64,000 nt of DNA from Adiantum capillus-veneris (GCA_014529385.2 CM043967.1:131005182-131069181), one strand, 5' to 3'; counted from the stretch's first letter, positions 28,962 to 41,700 are shown. The notes: generated by a model from the sequence alone, not told the origin. A program made the numbers and translations.

Positions 28962-29276
28962 TACACACACACACAAGGAGGTGAAGAAGAAGAAGATGGA
29001 GATGGAGATGGAGCAAGAGCACTCTTCTATTGCACATATGAGAGAATGAGTGAATTTTAGGTTTAGTTGGCTTTTATATGAACTCACCCCATTCACACTT
29101 GGGCGCCCATGCTTAGCCAGCTAATCCCTTGAATGTCCCAGTTAGAGTACGCCTCTCATCGGCGATCACTCTTACCCTTTTCCTATTGGTCCGATAAGCC
29201 CGGTACCTGACTCTACCAAATACACAATACATGTCCGTCGTAGGTGATGGGGTGTCCGTGAGCCGTAAGGTTAACA
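28675..29276 (-). repeat. Element B 5' LTR
   Basis: 602 bp. It begins TGTTAACC on the minus strand and ends GCGCACA next to the PBS. A TATA box TATAAAAG lies on the minus strand at about 29068-29078. Downstream are short GATGGA-type repeats, then TG and GA dinucleotide runs (about 28920-28975), longer here than in the 3' LTR. The outer end abuts AGCAT. Confidence 0.95.
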
Positions 29277-29281
29277 AGCAT
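29277..29281. repeat. Target-site duplication of element B, right
   Basis: AGCAT directly after the LTR end ...GGTTAACA, identical to 16183-16187. Confidence 0.95.
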
Positions 29282-30641
29282 TGATAATGGTTTAAAAATA
29301 ACTTATATAGAGGGTCCTCTCTCATTTTGGGAATCTACAACCTCATTGGGCTATCTGGCATCTTTTTTTTGTATCTTTAGGACACGGTGGCTCCTTACTC
29401 TCTTCTCCCATTTTCTCTCATCACTTGATGGGGGAGCACTAGCGATGTCGCTAGTGCCCCTAGAATTTTTTATTTCCTATTTTTTATTTTCTACTTTTCT
29501 CTCTCTCTGTTTATCACCTTGGACTCCTACTTGACCACCCTTTAACTACCACCTTGTCTCGCTATTTGATCCACCCTTGGACTGTCCACTTGACCCCGCC
29601 TTTGATTGCTCTTTAGGATTTCCTTAGAGATTTTTCTCCTCCTTTTGGTTCATGTGGACTCCCGTCCTTTCTCTCTCATGCCCTCCTTGGTACCCACCTC
29701 CCATTTGCACGTGAAATTTTCCTTGCCAATAGCGATATCGCTAGTGGGGGCAGCCCTTTCTCGCTTGTCTTCAAACAATTGGGCATTTGGGAGGTTGTGG
29801 GAATGACCCCTAAGCAAGTGTCCACATCATTACTGTAGGGAGCATTGCCGACACGACAATACTTCCACTCGCTACAAGTGCAACACCAAAACCACCCAAA
29901 GCGCCCACTTCACCACCGAGCGTAGCACCCACCATAAATCGCCATAGCCCATGCTCAAGAGAGCACCACTCCCTTGTTGATATAACCCATATAACCCCAA
30001 TAGGTTACGCTACCATATATATAGCATGTGCTCCATCACTTTGTCCTTGCATATGGGACCATTCCAATGGCACATGGCAGCCCCACGGTCCTCCTCACCT
30101 CCAAGTTCCCAAAATCCCCCATTTTATGCTCTAAAAAAATATTTTCCCTTGCACCACATTTGAACTGCCACCATTTATTGCTTAGTGACTTGATTCTCAA
30201 GCCACAAAAACCCAGAGGAAGCTCACCTTCTCAACTCCAATCCGCCTAGTCCTTGCTGCTTTTCAAAACTCTAAATCTTGCAAACTGAGGCTGCAAAAAC
30301 GAGTTAAAAAATCATCTCACATCCTCCTCTTCTTATTGGCATAACTTCTTCACCAGGACTCCGTTTGAGGAGCCGTCTGGACTGGCTTCTTTAGCATCTC
30401 AAACACCACATTCCAAATCTTCAACTCAACACTTTGGACACTTGGACTTGTCATCCCACTTGCCCCTTTTGGAGCCTTCTTGGCCTCCAAAAACCACATT
30501 ATCCATTCATTTCCGTTGACACTTGCTTGCCTAGAGCTTCTATACCTGCTTTAGCCCTTTGCCCTGCACATGTATACACCGATGGCCTTTCATAGCACAC
30601 TTTCTAGCTCTGAAAAACTTTGCCTGCACCATCATTGCCCA
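29282..30641 (-). repeat. LTR-like repeat R, copy 1, right part
   Basis: It continues the repeat cut by element B and matches 33525-34860 by eye (gggtcctctctcattttgg, catctggcatctt, tggactcc, aaatattttccctt, cataacttcttcacc, gagccttcttggcctc). A minus-strand TATA box, CTCTATATAAGTTATTTT, lies at about 29298-29315, so repeat R has promoter character and element B entered about 25 bases downstream of it. The upper end is set at 30641, where minus-strand AACAAGGGGGC (purine-rich) meets TGGGCAATG. That boundary is tentative. ORFs inside are not conserved. Confidence 0.65.
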
Positions 30642-31463
30642 GCCCCCTTGTTAAACATTTATGTTCAACCACACACATGCTTATTGAACTAGAAAATTGC
30701 AACACCAAACAAGCATTATTACACCACAAAACACCTACCATATGTGCAAGACATATCTCTTGCTACCCACCACATTGATTATGTGGGTTTCCCAACCCCT
30801 TGCATCATCACATGGCTTCCACCTGGGTCAAACATCTGGCATTGATCTTGTCCATCCACCTGCAACAACCGCTTCCTATAGTGTTGTTCCCCATCACATA
30901 GTCAATCATCCTTATAACCTATCCATAGCATATCTCCACCGCTTTGAACACCCATCGGCATACCGCCCACTTCAAACAAAGCATCACCTGAAATTGATCT
31001 TGTCTATCCATGTGCAACCTCTTCCTATAGTGTTGTACCCCAACACATAGCCATCCTTATAACCTATCCATAGCATATCTTCACCGCTTTGAGCACCCAT
31101 TGGCCCACTTCAAACAAAGCATCACCAAACATACCATCATTTTCATCATACACACATGTACTTGACCTTTCCTCCTAACCATGTAAAGTGAGATCCCACT
31201 CAAAAGTATCCTATATCTAACGAATAGCCCAGTGCACAGCTGCTCTTACCAACATATATTTCAACCATATCCCACATACCTCCTTGGAAATCTTGGCCCC
31301 AATCTAGGAATATCCATCCACCATAGAGCCTACCTACTTCATTGGAAACTCCTCTATCTTTGGCTCCACACTCTCCTTTGCATCTACAATGCTCTCAATG
31401 TACTTTTTTGTCAATTGGCCCTTTAAGGTCGATTGGCACTTCTTTCTTGTCAGCTTCATTTGC
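30642..31463. other. Spacer between repeat R copy 1 and a gag remnant
   Basis: No supported ORF. Two near-repeats of a phrase (aacctatccatagcatatct and accgctttga) occur near 30915-30945 and 31060-31095, about 145 bp apart. The stretch lies between the gag remnant and repeat R, so it may be its 3' noncoding region. Confidence 0.35.
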
Positions 31464-32790
31464 CTACTCTTCAATCACTTGTTCTACCGGTGCATCATGC
31501 TCTGCCAAAGAAGATAGAAACTCATTCTCTATCGCATCATCTTGGTCCTGTTCCATAGTTGAGGCTACCTCATCCTTCTTGGCAAAACTCTGAGCATGTT
31601 GCACACATTCCACTACAACCTTCACAACCATGGCCATTAGCATGGCACCACACACCATCTTTACTTTAATGTCATCACTTGTAGGCCTTGACTCCTCCAC
31701 TTGGTCTCCATGAAGCATATCAGCTTGTATTCTTCCTTGCTCCTTGCACACATTCATTGCATCTCCACTCACATGCAAGAGATCAAACTCTTCATACCTT
31801 GATTGAGATGAATTTGTTTCCCAACCTCTATTTGCATCCATAGAATTGCTATCACTTGGCTCAATCTCATCCTTTGCCTCAAGCTCTAAAATCTCCTCCA
31901 GCTTTATCGATTTGACCTCGTCTACAAACCACACTGTTTTATCTCTAGCACACTTCAAAGGAGCTTGAACAACCATACCTTGACTCGTTCGTGCATCTTC
32001 TACCTGATCTAGAATCATCGACACTTCCTCTACAACTAGAGCCTCTCTAGCTAGCATCAAAATCCCTCTATCCCATTGTAACCACAAGAGCCTTGGCTCT
32101 TCTTGCATAGGCACTTCACTTTGCACCATCTTTATCTTTGCTTCCACTACATTAACTTGATTGGGCATTGCAACACCTTGCCTAGCTTCACGCTTCTTCA
32201 AAATATTCTTTGGTCGCCCTTTTGCTAGAGCTGCCGCTTCTTTGTATGACACCAAGCCATCTATTTCCACTTTGTCTCGCATCTCATCATGCTGGCAATC
32301 CATGAATCTACTCAAGAAAACCACCATTGTTAGCTATGTTACCTTGACTAGCCACCCCCAAAGGGTGTTTAATTCCCATGTGAATGCTTGAAAATCCCCT
32401 TCTAAGCTTTGCTTCAACCCATCAAGCTTCCACTTCACTTCATCTAGTTGTGCACCCACAACAAACTTGCTTCAAAAAGCTGCTTCAAGGGCTTTAGAAT
32501 CTATCTTTTCTTCTTCATGTAGGCCATCGTACCATTTCCTCGCTTTCCATGAGCTAAGAGCGTGAACACTTGCACAACACTTTCTTCCATCGATACATTG
32601 CTTTCCAGTAGAAACAATCCATAATCTTGAGGCAAGGTTTTTGCATCTTTGACTCCAGTGAAAATCAAAAAGCATGACCACACCATCTCTATGTTCTTCG
32701 AAGACCGCATCTTTGGCATCACCAAAACTACCACTTCAACTTCAAACGGGAGCATCAGTGCGCTCCTCACTTAGGGGCACTAGAAGATGG
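31464..32790 (-). pseudogene. Gag remnant A, adjacent to repeat R copy 2
   Basis: Minus strand. Pieces at 32472-32770 include ALSSWKARKWYDGLHEEEKI, which fits the capsid motif of retrotransposon gag proteins (W, then WYxxL), followed by MDCQHDEMRDKVEIDGL and YKEAAALAKGRPKNILKKRE in ORF 31464-32327. The rest of that ORF is acidic (LELEAKDEIEPSDSNSMDAN). It contains no zinc knuckle and no pol domain. It starts right next to repeat R copy 2 and ends about 800 bp before copy 1, giving the layout R, gag, R on the minus strand. This suggests a short gag-only LTR element. Stops and frame changes are present. Confidence 0.5.
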
Positions 32791-32795
32791 AGAGG

Positions 32796-33034
32796 GGAAA
32801 TGGGGGAACACACCCAGCACATAACACAAGGCTTCTCTATAGCTCAAGGCATTCACAACACCCCTATCCTCTCAAAAAACACCTTAAAAAGATCACAATC
32901 TACCAAACAAGCCACAGCTTGCACACACACACACACTGACACACAAACAAGCTCACCACAGCTACCCACATGCACTTCACAGCTTGTTTCAAGCCACACA
33001 CTGCTACCGCACACAAAACCACTCTCTCAGCTTG

Positions 33035-33129
<95 letters not shown>

Positions 33130-34862
33130 ACACAAACAAGCTCACTACAGCTACCCACATGCACTTCACAGCTTGTTTCAAGCCACACACTGCTACCGCA
33201 CACAAAACCACTCTATCACTTCCATTCCGCATGCAAAAAGGCCCGTGAGCACTTTGCTCACACACACCGGCACCACATAAAAAAGGTAAAATAAGTAGAT
33301 AAGGGGTCATGGGGAAACAACACTCAAGAAACACTGTGGAAGCTTCACCATGCTTAAAAATTCCATATACTTTTCTAATGAAAAAAATGTTCCACCCACA
33401 TGGTCGTCAAGCAAAAAAACTCACACTTTGGGATTAACAGGCACACACCTCTATCCAAAAGCCCCTCTTTGCAGTAGGCACAAACTCAACGGCTCAAGGC
33501 CTCTAGCCAAAAAGCATTAAAAATGGTTGAAAATGACTTATATAGGGGGTCCTCTCTCATTTTGGAAATCTGCAACCTCATTGAGCCATCTGGCATCTTC
33601 TTTTGTATCTTTGGGAGGTGGTGGCTTCTTACTCTCTACTCCCATGTGCTCTCTTCACTTGAGAAGGGGTGCACTAGTGATGTCACTGGTGCCCCTAGAA
33701 GTTTTTATTTCCTATTTCTTATTTCTCCTTTTCTCTCTCTCTTTTTATCACCTTGGACTCCCCTTCTTGACCACCTGTTAACTGCCACCTTCTCCGGCTA
33801 TTTAATCCACCCTTGGACGTGTCCACTTGACCTGGCCTTTGACTGCTCTTTTGGATTGCCTTAGAGATTTTTCTCCTCCTTCTAGCTCATGTGGACTCCC
33901 ATCTCTTCTCTCTCATGCCTACTTGGGACCCACCTCCCCTTTGCACATGAACTCACCCTTGCCACTAGCGATTTCTCTAGTGGGGGAAGTCCTTTCTTGC
34001 TTGTCTTCAAAAAATCGGGCCTTCGGGAGGCCATGGGAATGACCCCTAAGTGGGTGGCCACATCATCACTAGAGTGTCCTTGTCACCACCGACACCACCG
34101 TACTGATGTTTGTCGCTACCACCGATGCCAAATCCCCCTAAAGCACCCTCTTCAACACCTAGCGCAACACCCACCATAAATTGCCATAGCCCACACTCAA
34201 GCGAGCATCACTCCCTTCTTGATGCAACTCCAATGGGTCACGATACCATATATGTAGTTTGTGATCCATCGCTTTGCCCTTGCATACACGACCATTTCAA
34301 TGACAAGTGGCAGCCCCACGGTCCTCCTCACCTCAAAGCTCCCAAAATCCCCCATGTTATGCTCTAAAAAAATATTTTCCCTTACACCACATTTGAAGCC
34401 CACCATTTCTTGCATAATGACATGATTCTCAAGCTACAAAAACCCAAAGGAATCTTACTTGCTTGACTCCAATCCGCTTGGTCTTTGCCACTTTTTGAAA
34501 CTCCAAAACTCGCAAACCGAGGCTGCAAAAACGTGTAAAAAATCATTTGACATCCTCCTCTGAGGAACTACACCCAAATTCTGACTAGCATAACTTCTTC
34601 ACCGGGACTCCCTTTGAGGAGCCATCTAGACTAGCTTCTTCAACATCTCAAACACTTTGAACACTTGGACTTGCCATACCACTTGCCCCTTTTGGAGCCT
34701 TCTTGGCCTCAAAAAACCACATTAGCCATACATTTCCGCTAACACTTGCTTGCCCAAAGCTTCTATACTTGCTTTAGCCCTTTGCCCTGCAATTATATAC
34801 ACCCATGGCCTTGCACAACACCCTTCCAAGCTATGACCAACTTTGGTTGTACCAATGTGTGT
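32796..34862 (-). repeat. LTR-like repeat R, copy 2 (uninterrupted)
   Basis: About 2.07 kb, homologous to copy 1 (15664-16187 plus 29282-30641) and to diverged copy 3 at 55.4-56.95 kb. It contains the intact target site of element B (aaaagcattaaaaatgg at about 33513). A minus-strand TATA box, CCCTATATAAGTCATTTT, lies at about 33535-33552. A segment with a long CA run is internally duplicated (cacagctacccacatgcact occurs at about 32957 and 33146). No PBS is seen at its lower edge, so calling it an LTR rests on the TATA box, length, copy number and the adjacent gag. Edges are approximate. Confidence 0.6.
33037..33124. repeat. (CA)n microsatellite
   Basis: About 43 uninterrupted CA units inside repeat R copy 2, flanked by two copies of a short segment (cacaaacaagctcac). 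Overlapping ORFs of Thr-His or Cys-Val repeats come only from this run. Confidence 0.95.
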
Positions 34863-35419
34863 ATAGATCATGTAGATCTGCATGCCTTTCTTGACCTTGT
34901 AAGTCTTCATCTTTAGCCATTAGCAAGAAATTTGTAATTCCAAGCTTTGCATAAACAGCTCAAACAATTTCTTCATCATCTTTATCCTATAATATCCTAT
35001 CATTCTCAAGCAAGAACTCATCAATAGAAATTTCAATCTTAGCCTGGATTTGCTTGCAAAGAATCACATAAGTAGGCACATTTACACAATTGCCATCATC
35101 TTCATACATGCTTGGATACCATCGTTCTTGTATGACAGTAGCTTTAAACTTGCTCCAGCTATGAATATTTTGATGTTGAAGCTCTTGGACTTTCTCAATA
35201 AAATTCAAAATCACAAACCTGTCAAACTTTAGAATCTTTTGTTCTTTTCCCAATCCATGCAACTCCAACTCCTCTTCATAGCCCTCCAAGTAACCTTCTG
35301 GATCATAGCCATCAAATGCTCCTCTTATAAAAAAGAGAGTGTTTGGCATTTTCAAGAGCCAATTGCTGCAACATCTCTCACTTTCAACTTTCTGCCTCTT
35401 CAAATTCCCTTTTCTCCAT
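34722..35419 (-). pseudogene. Gag-like remnant B
   Basis: ORF 34987-35403 reads GAFDGYDPEGYLEGYEEELE and FDRFVILNFIEKVQELQ, then HSWSKFKATVIQERWYP. This resembles the opening of a retrotransposon gag capsid (FxGxxPxxYL, then WxxFK...W). The lower part (34722-34910) is a further fragment without a clear motif. It follows a possible primer binding site at 35529-35548 by about 100 bases, which fits the start of an internal region. It does not resemble gag remnant A. No pol sequence follows before repeat R copy 2. Confidence 0.4.
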
Positions 35420-35528
35420 TGTTGACTTTAATACTTGATTTTTTTTTGTTATTTTGCTCTTAAAATCTACATGTTTCACTTTCTTTCTCTTGGCTTGTCA
35501 ACATGGCTAGCTCCATCTACCCTGATTA

Positions 35529-35548
35529 GATTCACTTCGGGTTCACCA
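35529..35548 (-). promoter_or_regulatory. Possible primer binding site upstream of gag remnant B
   Basis: On the minus strand a T run is followed by TGGTGAACCCGAAGTGAATC. Position and form (TGG after TTTT, shortly before gag) fit a PBS, but I cannot name the tRNA with confidence. Confidence 0.35.
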
Positions 35549-36082
35549 AAAAGATGTTGAAGTGCGTGGTTCTCCTGGGTCGATCGAGAAAGCATCGGGC
35601 TTCTTGCTCTAGACAAATAATCAGCAGAGACGTAAACCAAGTGAAACAAGTGCGAATAAGATCAATTTTAGGGTTAATAGGACGATATAGTGACGCTTAG
35701 AGAACAATTGTGAGAGAAAATCACGACTCAAAACACAAATAATGCATGGCTAGAAACAAATTGAAACAAGATATTGGCACTTAATTAATATTGACAACTA
35801 ATAGATACTTCCAATTTTTTATATCTAAAAATCGTGCTACAAATTGCATACACCATCGTGAGTATGCCTTTTGATTTGCAAACCCCTAATAAAAAATCAC
35901 CAACTCAATAAAAGCAATCAGTTTCCAAAATTTTGCTTATGCCCTCAACTCAATTGATTTTTGCCTTCTCTCTATCTTGCAGAACACATGCCCCTTTGCA
36001 CCTTCTTAATTTGTCTCAATCCTTCTTTCCATCTTGCTTTGCTCTGGAAAAAATGACTTCCCTCTCCTCAATTATCAATGTC

Positions 36083-36085
<3 letters not shown>

Positions 36086-36128
<43 letters not shown>
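36086..36128. repeat. (GA)n microsatellite
   Basis: About 21 uninterrupted GA units. Confidence 0.95.
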
Positions 36129-36132
<4 letters not shown>

Positions 36133-36408
36133 TCCCACTTATGCCCTCCATTTAGAGCATTTGATGTTGATTATGAGAGAGCCATGTCGAGCTTTTGGCT
36201 ATGCTTTGCCTTCCAAAGAGCTCCCACTTGCTTGCCCCCACTAAGTTCAACTTTGCTTTCCTCTTGTCCACATCCCATTAATCCTCCTTGCTTTCCATGA
36301 TTTTTCGAGAGAGAGCAAGAAACCTTGATGCCAAATTCTTCTTCTCCCTCCCCTTTTTGCCACCACACCCACAACCTTCCTTCTTCCCCACGTTCCCCAC
36401 CTTCTCCT

Positions 36409-36511
<103 letters not shown>

Positions 36512-37273
36512 CTTTCTTTTCTTCCTTCCCTTCCTACAGTCTCAAGATCTCAAGAGCACAAGATGGAAGCTTCCCTCTTCGTTCACCTCCCTCCTCTTTT
36601 CATGCCGATCCCACTCCCCTCCTTTCTCATGAAAAAGTCCTTCTTTCCTTTTCTTTTTCCCTCGTTTGCTCCCCTCTTTTTTCTAAATAGCTTGCCCCCC
36701 CTCGTTTTTTCCTTGTCATGGTGTCGTGCCAAGGTGTGGCATGGGACATCCGGTGATGATGTGGCACACGAGTAAGTGATGGTGCACCAAATTCAATGGG
36801 AGCAATGCCAAAAACATTACCCCAGTCTCCTCTTCACTTTTTGTTTCTTTCTCGCTCTCGTTTGAGCTCTTCTGGTTGTTGCGAGCTCATTTCACCTGTA
36901 TGTGCTCTGCTTGCTACTGGACGCCATGCTCCTCTCTTTTTTCACATAAAACTCTCCCTTTTTTGGTGTAACCCTATGGGTGGAAATATTGTGCCGGACT
37001 TTGGTTATGGATGGTCCCTTATGGTGGGAAGCCACCCCTTCTCTCCCATTTAGAATATGTATCTTGCAAGGCATTGCCTAGCACAACATGTTTCTCCCAT
37101 AGCCCTGGCTGGCTGGCTTAATCAATCAAAACACTGCCGTAAATGGCATTCTTCTCCAACAACCCCTTGACTAACAATCTTCTTGTCACCCGTTCAAGGT
37201 GCAAGCTTAAGTGACTGCATTGGAGAAAGGCTTTCCCTTAGCATCTGGTTAAGCCCACTCATAGCTTACTTGC

Positions 37274-37415
37274 CCCAACCATGTTGGGACATATACCACA
37301 ATCAATGCATATCAAGTGATGTCATTTCGGATAAAAATTGTGGTATATGTCCCAACCATGTTGGGACATATACCACAATCAATGCATATCAAGTGATGTC
37401 ATTTCGGATAAAAAT
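37274..37415. repeat. Direct duplication with inverted filler and 20-base-arm hairpin
   Basis: A segment of about 64 bp (37275-37338) is repeated at 37352-37415, offset 77 bp. The 12-13 bases between the copies (tgtggtatatgtc) are the reverse complement of part of the unit (gacatataccaca). Together with the second unit they form a hairpin with perfect 20-base arms, 37337-37356 and 37360-37379, around a CAT loop. This looks like a template-switch product. Confidence 0.9.
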
Positions 37416-37689
37416 CCCATTGAGAATCTTTTATGCTTTCGTGAGAGCGTCACATTTAGCATACATATTAATCCAAACATTGCTAGGCACCCACTTTGGT
37501 TCAGCATTTGGCATGCAAAATCAACCAGGGCATTGTTAAGCTCCGAAGATTTTGACTAAAGTGGTGTCGAGCACAGCTTTAATTGCATCCACTTCAACTT
37601 CCCTCCTCTTGAATACTTGAAACTTCATAAAATAACCGATTTTGTAATAAATTGAGCATTGAAAGCTTGATTCGAGAAAAAAATGTATT

Positions 37690-38720
37690 GTAGCCCTTTT
37701 TGAGCACTAGCAATCAGACCCTAGTTAAACTTGATTCAACTTCCCTGGCACACATTCCAAGGTGGGTCCAAACACCAAAAAAATGGCCATATCTTCCTTG
37801 TACGAACTCTGGTTGACTAGCTATAAAGACATGCATGTCGAGCACTGCAAAATTTTGGCCTATTAAATTGCATTTTGAAGGTTTTTGTTGGGTAAGGCCA
37901 AACCTTGTATCTCCCCTTTTGCACCACAATCCTCATGCATAGTAATAACGGGTGCGAGCCAATGGCGAACAACAAGGGGGCAAGAGGGCATCCTTGTTTA
38001 ATTGACATTTTGACTTCAAAAGAGCCCACAATCCTATCATTGAAAAGAAGCTAAGAGCAGATACCATCTCCCAGAGAATGGACTAGTCGACATATCCAAC
38101 ACCCAAATCTAGGTTATTTCATGACATATACTATGAATGACCACATAATCATGTCATAGGCCTTGTCTAGGTCTAGCTGCAATTAGATGCACTCTTTCTT
38201 GGTAACGGAGGCATACTCAATTCCAACCATTATTGGCAAGATATTTTCGCAAATAGACCTGCCTTTTATGAATCCATGCTGATGGGGAGAGATGGCTTTA
38301 TCAAGAAAATGGGAGATTGATCTTAAGGGCAACAGCTTTGGCAATGGTTTTGTAAGCCACAAACATCATCATAGTGATGGGACACCAATACTTGAGTTGA
38401 GAGAAACATAATACCTTGGTAGTTGGCTTTATGAGTCCTCTCTTAATGCTATAATCCAAAGTCCCTTCTAGCAAGGCTTGATTAGCTATACTCGTGACAA
38501 GAATCTTAAGATCATTTCAAAATTATCTAAAGAACTCTGTGGTTAGTCTATCCCAACTAGGAGACTTCTCCTTGTCAAGAGCTTGTCATGCTAGCGAGCA
38601 TTTTTCTTCCTTGAAGGCCTTGTCAAGGAGGGGTTGGATTTAGCATGAGATATCGTCTTACTAACACTAGCAAGCAAAGAGGCTCTGGATTCTTCCTCCC
38701 TCTGAGAGTGCATCTAAGGT
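37690..38720 (-). pseudogene. LINE reverse transcriptase remnant
   Basis: Minus strand, many stops. In order from high to low coordinates the frames give GLDNLTTEFF-like and ALLEGTLDYSIKRGLIKPT, YWCPITMMMFVAYKTIAKAV, LQLDLDKAYDMIMWSFIVY and SIKQGCPLAPLLFAIGSHPL. These match the conserved blocks of plant L1-type RTs: GPDG...EFF, WRPI.L....YKI.AK, LDL.KAYD...W.F and [RK]QG[CD]PL.P.LF. The YADD box is not seen. There are no endonuclease or 3' parts nearby. The order of four blocks makes the assignment firm despite the decay. Confidence 0.75.
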
Positions 38721-41700
38721 TGGCCTATAACTTTGCTCAGATGCTCAAGCATCAACATGGCCAATAGGTTTTGACAATCTAACTTAATGATGTGTAGTGG
38801 CCCAACCAAAGAATCATTTGATATCAACACACTTCTCAATTTGTAACAACATTGCACTTATGAATTCTTCTAAGGTATTAAGTTTGTAGGGCAGGTAAAC
38901 AAGGGAGAAGTGCTTTGTTTCCAAAATGTTCATAGTGGGTGTTAACTTGGTGAACCGCAAGAGTTGAAAAAGGACAAGAGATGTACGTCGCACTTGGGTT
39001 TAATTTGATCACACGAGATGGATGACACATTGGGTAACAATGGCATGCCATGCCTATGATCCATGTATGTTTTTCTAGCATACTATGTGTTACAGAGACT
39101 ATTGCTTTGCTAGAAATTGCTCAGTCAGTGTTCGAGAAAAGTGTGTCTCAGCTTAGCCTCGGCTAAAAAACCAAATCAATTTATTGAAGTGAGCTAGAGA
39201 AGGAGAAAATTCTCTTGAGCAATTCAAGAAAATAGAGTTAAATTGCAAAAAATGGTAGCTATTTTGTAAAAGTTCTTCTTTGAATCTATCCTAAAGGGAA
39301 TTTTGTATGTTAGTGAAATTAACTTTTCCCAAACATTGTGCTTAGTATAGCCACATGTCAAATGAGGGAAGCGGACATGGGTTCATAGTACCTCTTTTGG
39401 GAATGCCTCAATTACATGTTGGCCAAACCTGGGTGTGGATTCATGGTAGATGAAGCACAGGAGAATTGGAATGTAGTGTGACATGTCAATGGTGGTAAGG
39501 GCAATGTGATGGAAGATTGGGAGCATTCCTACCTTTTTCATTGGAAGCAAAGCATAAATCAACACACATTCAAGTATATAGACACAACCTTGCAAGCAGC
39601 ACTTAAAGAAACCTATGAGAAGTGGAGACAAGCAACATCCAATGAGGCATCTATAGCCAAGCCCAATTGCTACAACAATGGTGGCAACTAGGTAATTGCA
39701 TGGACAAAAATGTTGCATACATGGATTCATGGTTAAGTTGGTGGTGGGAGGTCCGCATTGCCCATTGGAGTAGCATCATGACCTCCATTAAAAATAGGAG
39801 TCTTACAAGATTGTGAGCAATTTTTTCTTAGCAACAAAATAAACAAGTGAGTTTCTCAATAAAGCTATTTGTGAAATAAATTCAAGAGACATTGCACACC
39901 ATAAATACAAACCAAAGGAGTCTTACACACAAATCAACATATATTGACGGACATGACAATGCCTTTTTTAAAAAAACAATACAGAAGGCTATAGTGCAGG
40001 AGATATTACAAAACAAACTACCATCTCAAAGCTTAGATCAACGATAAAAGTAGCATCTCATCAATGTTTATGGCTGTAGATAACTTAACTTGAATCACAC
40101 TTGTCATCAATAAAGAGATGCCACCTTCAAAGTTGAGATAATACTAGTGCATGTGTATTCATACTAAAAGAAACATAAACAAATTATTTGATGATACAAT
40201 ATCAAACATAAAAGCAACGAATAAACAAAGGAAATCACCTCACAATTTCATGTGTTGCAAACTTGTAAGCAAAGCAATCTCAAAAAACTTTATAGGATGA
40301 TTGTACATAGCATCCTACAATGCTCCTCTCTACTTTGCCAAAACATTTATTTTATTTTTGCTTGTCATGCCAATGTTCGACGGTTCCCTTTCCACACATG
40401 CCAGTGTCATGTGGTTCCCTTCCCACACATAAAGACTTTTTTTTTTGAAGTGGCTCTAACTATGGTTGCAAGGCTCTCTGACTATGGTTACAAGGCCAAC
40501 TCATCTTCATATCTTTCCAAAATATTCATATTGTTTATCCATATCTTTCCACAAGGGATCCCATGTCTCAATAATCTTATCTATGTAAAACGATGCATAA
40601 CAACAAAAAATAGATGTTATCAAGAACACTATGCTGAAAAATTCATAGAACACTTCCATGTTTTTATTATTGATTACATGTCAATGGGATTAACTATCAA
40701 TGATGTTTCCTTGTTTCTTGCCTAGATGTCTCTGGATCTTCAGCCATGAACCCAACCCGATGTCTGTACTCTCACTCTCATCAACATGATTATCAAAATC
40801 ATCAAAAATCTTTGATGATAGACACTGAACTGACTTGATCACTATAGAGAGGATCATGATTCATGGAAGCTCTTTGGAAACCATGACCAATTGCAAGACT
40901 ACATAAGTAAATGCCCTTATTGTTTCAGTATTCAATTTTTACGTGTATGAGACATACACTTTCACTTGGAAAATAACGTTGTTGCATGCATTTTGGACGA
41001 CATAATTTTTGTAAATTTGTATATATGGGCATGATACTTGATGTTAAAAGGATGTGTGGGATTTTTGTCTTGCGTTAGCAAGCACATCGCATGCAGTGCA
41101 AGTCGCTAGTGTAGCACTAGCTCTCGGGTTGCCTTGGGTGCCCGTAAATGATTTTTTTGAAGTGTCACTTGTATATAACAAAAACTCATGTATAAACATA
41201 AAAACGTTTAGCCAAATATTAAAAAAATGCAGGTTCTTGCTTGTTGTGCCTTCTGCATGCTTTTTCATGCAATTTTTTACACTCGACTAGCCTTTGTTAT
41301 GTGTAGTTGAGCCATGGCAGCTTCTAGCTCACACCAATTTTGTACATAGAGGTGCATAGATGTGAAATTTGTGGTCTTCAAAAATTTTGTTGAAAAAAAT
41401 GCAGAGAATTTGTGAGGCTTGAAAGCATACATTTTGGAGTTGTGGCTTGGGAAATATAGTCTGTACTTCATATATGGGATATGGCATCCCGTAGGCAATT
41501 TGGTGTAGAGTGAGTTGTGGAACCTCGCTTGTTTTGTGGTGTGTATACACTTCAAGTTTGTAGTTTTGAAGAATGATTTGATAAAGGGGTAATCTCTTCT
41601 CCTCAAGTGCATTGGTCGGCTTGTATTGTAATTCCATGCGAGGGTAGGTGATTCCTAGTTTTGGTGGTTGTCTATTGGGTGGGCATGTCCTTGTAAATTC

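Larger units (their letters stand above)
16188..29276 (-). mobile_element. Element B: nearly complete 13.1-kb Ty3/gypsy-type LTR retrotransposon
   Basis: Complete by structure: LTRs at 16188-16772 and 28675-29276, PBS at 28653-28670, polypurine tract at 16773-16785 and 5-bp duplication AGCAT. On the minus strand the order is gag capsid, four zinc knuckles, linker, RT, RNase H, integrase, protease-like domain and tail. By-eye comparison of the LTRs gives about 26 substitutions in 583 aligned positions (about 4.5 percent), 22 of them transitions, plus a length difference in a CT microsatellite. Internal stops and at least two frame breaks make it non-functional as it stands. It lies inside an older LTR-like repeat. 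There is no chromodomain and no additional RNase H, so it is neither a chromovirus nor Tat. Confidence 0.93.

Noticed and set aside
40252-40725. 157-residue + strand ORF as a host gene
   Set aside because: No motif, AT-rich codon use without bias, no second copy and no promoter or intron signals.
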